NCBI GenBank assembly: GCA_963930645.1
Contig: OZ005653.1
Location: forward strand, 215,256,184-215,320,183
Length of the DNA stretch: 64,000 nucleotides
Direction: 5' to 3'
From: Salticus scenicus
Taxonomy: Eukaryota; Arthropoda; Arachnida; Araneae; Salticidae
A program made the position numbers and the translations under genes. The notes beneath the pieces were generated by a model. That model ran no database searches, was not told where the DNA came from, and saw only the letters and a program-made list of their open reading frames with translations. Below, piece by piece: positions 57,060 to 64,000 of this stretch (positions are counted from its first letter, which is position 1; every line of letters starts with the position of its first letter).

Positions 57060-57420
57060 TTTTTTACTTTCTCTTACCCATAGGGTCGATAAAGTATAGT
57101 TTTAGGGTCAAAGTTTCGAACGCGAGTTTGTGTTATATTTACATGGTCTGAGGTGCCCTGAATACGAAAATCATGTTTTTAGCATATGGTCTGTGTGTCT
57201 GTCTGTCTGTGTGTCTGTTATCAGCATATCTCAAGAACAAATAGTAACAGAAATTCCAAACTCGATATTCTAAATGTGTATCATATACGGATGTTACAGT
57301 AAGCTTTTCGTTAAGATGAAGAAATGGTTCGTGTACAGGGACACTCAAAAGTATTCAAATACATTACGTCTATGGAAGAAATTGCAGGTAAGTAGAGTTT
57401 AACATCTATAGACTGCACTA
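57060..57420. other. Possible old repeat with GTCTGT run
   Basis: A GTCTGTGTGTCTGTCTGTCTG run and GTGTACAGGGACACTCAAAAGT (57331-57353) echo words of the foldback-arm unit. Similarity outside these is weak. Confidence 0.35.
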
Positions 57421-57430
57421 AACCAAATGA

Positions 57431-57486
<56 letters not shown>

Positions 57487-57494
57487 TTTTTTTT

Positions 57495-57850
57495 GATAGA
57501 GATAGTCAACTAGGAAAAAATTTTGTGTATGTAGGAGCCTTACCTCCCCCCCCCCTGGGGGGGAGTAAATTTTCATAATGGGTATCTTTAAAAAGAGCTC
57601 GCCAATACCTTTAAAGCGAATGGTTGAACCATCCATCTGCGATAATTTAAAATAAAGTTATCAATTTTTTCATTTTTAACATTTTTTTTTTTTTAATGTA
57701 ATATTGAGAATAAATTCCACTTTTTTTGGGGGGATATTTAGTGTTGTACTACTTCTCTAATATGGAAATCGTCTGCATTATCATAAAAGATAATTTGTTT
57801 AAATAATAATTTTAATAAATTATTTTTTAAAAACAGAATTATTTTTTAAT
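57495..57850 (+). repeat. Dispersed repeat family B, copy 3 (partial)
   Basis: GAGATAGTCAACTAGGAAAA, a C/G-rich knot (57548-57563), TGGGTATCTTTAAAAAGAGC, ATCTGCGATAATTTAAAATAA and ATATTTAGTGTTGTACTAC match 16584-16970 in order. It begins right after a TATA run plus poly(T). Confidence 0.75.
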
Positions 57851-58279
57851 AATCGAATTAAATTCTATATAAATGTAGGTGCTTTAATGAAACGGGGGGT
57901 TGAGGTGGGAGGTAGCCCCCCTCACACAGAACTAATTATCTTATAAAACTCTTCCGAAGACTAATTTGAATTGTTTAACATAGGTTTACATAACAGTACT
58001 CGTTATCTTACCTCTTAATCTCCAACCTGTATTTATAGTATTAAATTTCAGGGTAAGAGAAAGTCGTGTGTGTGACACACCAGATTATTTTATTTAACTT
58101 TTAACATTTGCAATGACATTGCGTGCCCTTTAACAACTTTTGAAAAGATTTTAAATAGATCTTTCTAATAACTCTAAAATGTGTGCATACACTTCGTACA
58201 TAATTTTTTTTTCAGGTAAAATATTTTTTTTACGAAATTCTATCCGTCATATTTTTCACTCATAAATATATGTGTATTT
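57851..58279. other. AT-rich spacer
   Basis: No supported feature. Confidence 0.5.
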
Positions 58280-58842
58280 TACAGGGTGATCCGAAAGTCA
58301 CAGAAAAAAAATAAAAATTATATTTTTCTAAAAATATTGACTGTAGCACTGTGCGGTTTTCACTGAAATGCACAGAAAGACATGTGATTTTTTTAGGTAA
58401 AAAAAAAAAAAATATATATATATTATCAATTCAGTTTCAATTTTCTTCAGAAGATGGCACTATAACTGTAAATTTACTGTTTTACAGTGGCACAGTACAT
58501 TAAACAGTGTAACTAGCACTATTAATGCTCAATGTAACGGCCATCATTTATCAGAATGACTGTCAGATTTTGCACATTGGAAACAATCTCCTAAAAAAGC
58601 TTCAGTATTTGCAATAAGGCTTCATTTGATCAGATGGATTTGTTTGAAATGTGTGAGGATACTGCGAAAACAGTGCGATATGTCGGGTAAAAAAGTAACT
58701 AATATTTTTTTCCTACATATATAAAAAAATATCCTATATTTTCTGTACATTTCAGTGAAAACAGCATAGAGCTACAGTCAGTAATTTTAAAATAATGATT
58801 TTTTTTTTTTTTTTTTTTTTGTGACTTTTTAATCGCCTGATA
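58280..58842 (-). mobile_element. Deleted Tc1/mariner-type element (563 bp)
   Basis: TA-flanked; the left end TACAGGGTGATCCGAAAGTC pairs imperfectly with the right end (GACTTTTTAATCGCCTGATA). Stronger pairing lies inside: ATTGACTGTAGCACTGTG and GTTTTCACTGAAATGCACAG against their complements. On the minus strand the 3' end of a transposase frame remains (stop at 58522-58524 after NDGRYIEH). Most of the gene is deleted. Confidence 0.75.
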
Positions 58843-59545
58843 TATATTGCCTTATAATAAATAACCGAAGTTTACGACTTCAGATGTTTTATCAGGTATC
58901 TAGAAAAATTCTTGACGAATTATTTTGAACTTTTTGCATATAAAGAACACGTAATACCTCATACATTTCAATAAAGGCTCAGTACTGGTGACAAAAATGG
59001 GATAAGTAACAAAATCAAGAATGAAAAACAGAAAATTTGGATCGTCCTGTAAAGAGCAAGTCTTGAAATATGGTCTGGCTAAAGCATGTGAATATGAAGC
59101 TATAGGTTGTCCTAGCACTCCAGACCCTTTTCCTTAAAGCCGTTATTGCTTGATCATGTACAATCGCCAGTATTCAATTTTTATAGATTTCAGCCGGATC
59201 AGATGATGGAAGTTAGTAAAAATTCGCAATAAATTTTAACTGAAATTAAAATCCAAGTTTTCCAGCCCGCTTCAATGAGTACCTTTCTATGGAGAATGTA
59301 TTTCAATCGGAGCAGTATGCAGAATTTCAACTTAATCGCTCCAAAAGAAGTTAATTAAAACATTTTTGCATGATTTGGCCCTGGAAGATAATAAATAAAA
59401 GCGTTTGAAAAAGATTAATTCTTTTCATTTCACAGAGTATAAATTCTCAATCAAAATAGTTTGATTTTTTTTTTTTCCTCTTTAGGACAAAACTTTTACT
59501 GAAATATATGAGGTATAACATGTTCTTTAAAGTCCCAAAATTTCA

Positions 59546-59584
<39 letters not shown>

Positions 59585-60470
59585 CACTAAAAAAATTTTC
59601 AAGATATTTCACGAAACGTCTAAATTCGAAAGCGTCCAAAAATTTATTGGTAGATAATGTATAACCAATTAAAACTAATAATAATAATAATTAAACATAT
59701 CTCGACTGATAGATGTAAAACTTTTCGCTTGGGGTGGCAATGTAGGGGTAAAATAACTTATTTTAATTTTTTTAAAAACCTATTTCTTGAATCGATTAAA
59801 GAAATACTTCACCGGATTAAGAATTTTTTTTTTTCATCTTCAGATGCAAGTTTCAAAGAAATTGAAACGATATTTACACATTATCTGCCGTTTTAATGCA
59901 GTCTTAATTTCAACTTAGTTTTGATAAATTAAAAATTCATTGTTGTAAATGATTTTTGGAAAATGATAATTAAACCTTCCACATCCGGGAATAGAAAACA
60001 AAGTTATGTTCCGGAGTACCAGCGAATGCGTAATTTCCTGAAAAGAAATCAAGTCTGATCGTATTTTCTTCCCTAAATTGCACTTAACCCTACACTTTTT
60101 CAAAATGTGTAGAGCAGTTTACGAGAACCTCTCCCCCTCCCTTGTATAATTCCTTCCTGTGAAATGTTTGAAAAGTTTTCATATATATATATATTGAAAT
60201 ACTCATATTTAAAGGAACCAAGGTTTGAAAATTAACAACTTGCAACACAAATGAAACGATAAACTAACTCAAGAAAAAACTTAAAAAATATTAAAAAATA
60301 TAATTGAATAAACTGAAACAAAATTTACGATAAAGTAATTCATGAAAGGAGGCAGTCGGCAAAGCTTGTGACTTGCCTGTGGGATTAAACTAGTTCCACA
60401 ACACTCCCCTAGATCTACCAAGACCAGAAAAAACATCAAAATATCTGAATCTTTAACCGGATAACTCTGT
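58843..60470. other. AT-rich intergenic stretch
   Basis: No supported gene. The words AACATGTTCTTTA(A/C)A, CAAGATATTT and (A/T)AAACGT near 59518-59625 recur at 63728-63800, suggesting another old dispersed repeat. (AT)n at 59551-59581 and 60181-60194. Confidence 0.45.
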
Positions 60471-60625
60471 TTAATACGTAAGCGAAGTGATGACGTCACT
60501 GACCGTCTTTGGGGCCCAAAGAAAATATTTCCTATGCTAATCGATCGTTCATAGGATATTTTGTCCAATGTGGATTTGTTTAGCCCCAAAGACGGTCAGT
60601 GACGCCACATTTCTCTTGCGTATAG
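60471..60625. mobile_element. Palindromic MITE (~155 bp)
   Basis: The left arm TACGTAAGCGAAGTGATGAC, CACTGACCGTCTTTGGGGC pairs with the right arm (GCCCCAAAGACGGTCAGTGACGCCACATTTCTCTTGCGTA). The middle has CCTATG...CATAGG. A half copy lies in Helitron 3 (48898-48990). It sits downstream of the reverse-transcriptase remnant. Confidence 0.85.
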
Positions 60626-60639
60626 CTTGATTGTAAAGT

Positions 60640-61530
60640 AAACATATGATATATCATTTATTTTATCGGAAGTTTCAGAACTTAGTTTATGTACACGTCT
60701 AATTCCATTTCTAAAAATATTTCAGAAAACAAATAAAAGTAGATTTGAAGAAAATTGTAAAAGCTTTATTGTATCAAAATTAAACTTATCTCATTTATCA
60801 TAAATTCTACAAATTGTGTTATTATCTTTGATTTTTAAATTAATATATAAATAGTCGACACTGATGGGATTATTAGGAGAAAGTTTTAATTTTAAAGAGT
60901 CTGGATAAACGATAAATTTACTTCCGTTAAGTTTAACTAGCAATAAATCGTCAATATATCTAAAACACTTTAAATTATTATTTATAATTATATTCTTTTC
61001 ATGCATACATAAATAAATGTCAGCTAAATCTGAACTATAGTTCCCCCCCCCCCCCCATCGGGATACCACGAATCTGTCTGTAAATTTTATCACCATCGTA
61101 TATATAATTTTCTTGAACAACGAAATAAAATAAGTAAAACACTCGTCTCTATCAAAATTCAATGTATTATACGTCTCAAAAAAAACTCTTAAATTTTTTT
61201 ATTAGATCTGACAAATAATACTATTGTACAAATCTTCAAAATCGTAAGAAAATAATTCAGACACATTACTTAAATATTTTAAATTATCAATAAGTTCATA
61301 ATAATTTTTAATTATAAATGAATTGTTATTTTTTAAAGCTATCTTAAACATATTATTTAGTTTATTCAATAACGACTTATTGGCGTTTACTATGTATGAA
61401 CTAAAACCACATACAACTGTTCTAAATGAAATGGAGATTTTATGAAATTTAGAGACTGGAACTAAATACGTAATATGAATGATTTGATATATATGTATAC
61501 CGTTTTCAAAGTTATTCTTATGAGGCAGGA
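60640..61530 (-). pseudogene. Reverse transcriptase remnant, probably Penelope-like
   Basis: The minus-strand reading contains, in order, VPVSKFHK, ISFRTVVCGFSSYIV, FSYDFEDLYNSI (RT motif A), the G-I-P-M-G loop, then SSDLADIYLCMHEKN and FRYIDDLLLV (catalytic Y-x-D-D type motif). VYPDSLKLKLSP and YINLKIKD follow. The order and the I-D-D motif fit reverse transcriptases of Penelope-like elements, though another RT lineage is possible. Stops follow motif A. The M-G step falls in a run of 14 G (14 C on the plus strand, 61034-61047) that throws the frame. No GIY-YIG endonuclease is seen downstream. Confidence 0.75.
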
Positions 61531-61646
61531 AATTTTATTAAACCAAATATGTCTATATCTTTGACGAAGTTAATAACGGGAAGTACTCAAAGTTAGACAG
61601 CTATAAATTAAACATGCATGTTAAGCTAAATTTATATGACATGCTG

Positions 61647-61679
<33 letters not shown>

Positions 61680-61689
61680 TGAAAATACA
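61531..61689. other. AT-rich spacer with poly(A)
   Basis: A 27-base A run at about 61648-61674; nothing else recognised. Confidence 0.5.
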
Positions 61690-61908
61690 ATAAAAAGTGC
61701 CGTATATGCGTTTTTCAGCCCTCATTTATGTACGATAATTACAGCACACTAGAGAGAGTATAGTTCGAAAATACATTCCTAGTTATGTCCTGTAATATCT
61801 GTGTTATGCTAGTGGCGCCATCTTTTGAGCTTCAAATAAAGATTAAGGCATAAATCGTTATAATTATATTATGATTTAATAATTACATTAACTTTACATA
61901 ATTTTTTC

Positions 61909-61942
<34 letters not shown>

Positions 61943-61990
61943 CAGTGGAGATTTTTAAAACAAAAAATTAAAATGTAAAAATTAAAAGAT

Positions 61991-62022
<32 letters not shown>

Positions 62023-62215
62023 ATGTGTTCTGTACCATTAACAGGAAAGGTTCGAAGTATATCCATATTTTCTTATATTATTCAAAAGAAAAAAGAAAGA
62101 AAGAAAGAAAAAGAAAAATATGAAAAAAAAAAAGTTCTATCAAGAAGCATGTAAAATATAAAGGCCGAAGAGCAGCTATTTAGTGCACGAATTCAATAAA
62201 ATAATTAAATATGTT
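61690..62215 (+). repeat. Dispersed repeat, copy 2 (partner at 43790-44260)
   Basis: TATGTCCTGTAATATCTGTG, CTAGTGGCGCCATC, and GAAGCATGTAAAATATAAAGG with GCAGCTATTTAG match the 43.8-kb copy in order. This copy has gained poly(A) (61914-61942), poly(T) (61992-62018) and GAAA runs. Confidence 0.5.
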
Positions 62216-62513
62216 CTGTTTTTTATAGTAATCAATAAAATTTGACACATAAAAGCTTTTAAACGGTAGCTTGTTCTGTTAATGACTTGATGACAGTAGA
62301 TTTTATAAAAATTTGTTGATTTTCGATGCTTAAAATTAGACTATAAATTACTTTAAAACATTTGTAAGAGTATATTGCAAGCTGCATTACTATAATCATT
62401 ACATACATAACAGGTTTTTGTGAAACTTAGGAATAGTTACTGTGTATAGATAGTTGATGTTTTTACAGTTAATTTTAATATCTTATGAAAACTTAAAATT
62501 ATTTCATTATTAA

Positions 62514-63549
62514 CTAGCAGGCTACGCCGCTTCGGTAGTCAATATATTTAAATGAATTCTCAAAAGAATTGGAGTTATACTTATTTTTTGTATTCCATCA
62601 TAAATAAAAACTAAAAAATATATACTGAAGTTGCTCTAAACCTCGCTTCTGGTACCCGCTGCTTACGGCATCTCTTTCTCCACCCGCACTACAGTGGGTC
62701 CAGGCTTCCACTGTCTGCAGAAATGTCTTTTCCGGCCACTTCATTTTGGGTATTTATCGACGACAGGTGGATCTGCTATTGTTTAAAAATTACGATTGTA
62801 AAGATGACTGTATCTTAACATTTACTAAATATTTTAGTTTTTGAAGCATGTATGTTATAGCCCCAGCTATTTCCACTATATTATCATATTATTCCGAGCA
62901 ATATAATAAATGAAGTAAAAAGTATATTTTCTTTTAAAAGGAATTAAATGCATAAAAACAAATAATATTTAATCAGTTTAATCGTTTCTACTATATACTA
63001 CCATTTTTTCCCGATAAATACTATTAAAAAAAAAAAAAAATACAGAGCAAGAGAAAGAGAATATATATATTTTTAAAGGAATGAAATTAAAAAATGAAAA
63101 ATAAAAAGTTGTTATACAATACAAATTATGCATAAACATAACTCTTTTAAATAAATTTTTAAATTTAATATACTTTATTTTTTCTACTGCATTGCCTTTT
63201 TATTTTCAATATAATAAATTAAAGAGAGAAAAAAGATTTCGATTTCAAATGAATGTACTACATAAAAAATAAATTGCGTAATAGCCGCTCCAAAGATACG
63301 CAGACGATTACAATGGAAGAATAAATTCATTAAAAATGAAACATAAAAGCCAATATTTAAAATTGAAAAAAAATAATTTAAAAAGTTCAAATTTGAAATT
63401 CGAAAAAATCTCGATGAGGTGTACACCTACATGTTCCCAGGTACCCATATGCCAAGTTTTGTAGTTCTGCGATCGGTACTGTGAGCACCGGAGCGCAGAC
63501 AGGCGTACACACAGACACACATACAGGCACTTCTCTTTATTTATATAGA
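62514..63549 (-). mobile_element. Non-autonomous Helitron 4 (minus strand)
   Basis: On the minus strand it starts TCTATATAAATAAAGAGAAG at 63549 and ends GAAGCGGCGTAGCCTGCTAG at 62514, inserted between A and T. The 3' end is related to Helitrons 1 and 2. No helicase coding. A GC-richer block at 62640-62760 may be captured or older sequence. Confidence 0.88.
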
Positions 63550-63837
63550 TTAAAGAAGTTTGCTGAAGTTAGTTAAAGTTAGTTTTTAAAGAAGTTTGCT
63601 GAAAAATATTTCCAGTTACTATAGCATTAACTAAAACATGTTTATAAAACTCTTTGCTAATTATAGCATACCTATTTCGAGATTTATCAATGCAAGTAAT
63701 AAAAAAAGTTTTATAATGTATTGTTAACATGTTCTTTACACTACCAAAGTTTCAAAATGATTCCTAAATAACTTTTCAAGATATTTAATAAAACGTAAAA
63801 ATGCGAGAGTGTTCACATTATTTTGTCCAACGCCTGC

Positions 63838-63896
<59 letters not shown>

Positions 63897-64000
63897 GTGT
63901 CTGCATTTGTATGTATATATATCTGTGTGTGTGATTGTAATTGTTTATTGATTAATTCTTCTCTTCTTTCCTGGTATTTAATCATTGTAATGATGAATGA
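63550..64000. other. AT-rich end of window with (AT)n
   Basis: An (AT)n run of about 26 units at 63841-63892, plus the 63728-63800 text similar to 59518-59625. No gene is supported. Confidence 0.6.

Noticed and set aside
60281..60589. 102-codon minus-strand frame next to the RT remnant
   Set aside because: It runs through the palindromic MITE arm and is not continuous with the RT reading. No domain was recognised.

Overview
This window is AT-rich (about 70 percent or more by eye) eukaryotic DNA. It has no convincing complete host gene and no rRNA or tRNA gene. Almost everything I can name is a transposable element, a foldback, a tandem repeat, a microsatellite or a long poly(A)/poly(T) tract. 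The BEL/Pao retrotransposon, the DUF4817-type Tc1/mariner copy, the Helitrons with A|TC...CTAG|T ends and the remnant of a Penelope-like reverse transcriptase suggest an arthropod. A chelicerate, perhaps a spider, is my best guess, but that is inference from TE content and not from a diagnostic gene.

Layout. 1-9 kb: a short Helitron (989-2370), three copies of a small inverted-repeat element, two SINE/LINE-like pieces and several palindromic MITEs. 9.5-12.4 kb: a 285-bp hAT MITE with an 8-bp target duplication, then a 2.6-kb DNA transposon with perfect 31-bp inverted ends and a broken transposase (tentatively Sola-like). 12.6-20 kb: dispersed repeats, a piggyBac-like MITE and foldbacks. 20.4-28.1 kb: a deleted mariner split by a young BEL/Pao element. 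The BEL has near-identical LTRs and a gag-pol frame broken only by a 139-bp palindromic insertion. 28.6-32.4 kb: a triplicated 233-bp unit, then a 3-kb Helitron made of two tandem arrays, one very G-rich. 34.5-36.2 kb: a decayed Tc1/mariner element. 36.9-39.9 kb: old foldback-arm sequence interrupted by a deleted second copy of the Sola-like element.

44.3-56.0 kb holds the most unusual object: an 11.65-kb foldback element. It has about 23-bp inverted termini, clusters of a TAAATGCGA-type motif at both ends, and two opposed arms of roughly 3 kb built from ~620-bp tandem units. A TACACACA-type minisatellite lies in the centre. A Helitron is inserted in one arm and a solo LTR in the other. 56-64 kb: more dispersed repeats, a deleted Tc1/mariner copy, a palindromic MITE, a reverse-transcriptase pseudogene broken at a 14-base G/C run, and a minus-strand Helitron.

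Insertion order can be read in several places (mariner, then BEL, then 139-bp palindrome; foldback, then Helitron and LTR; hAT MITE beside the Sola-like element). The window is best read as a stratified transposon graveyard with some recent activity.
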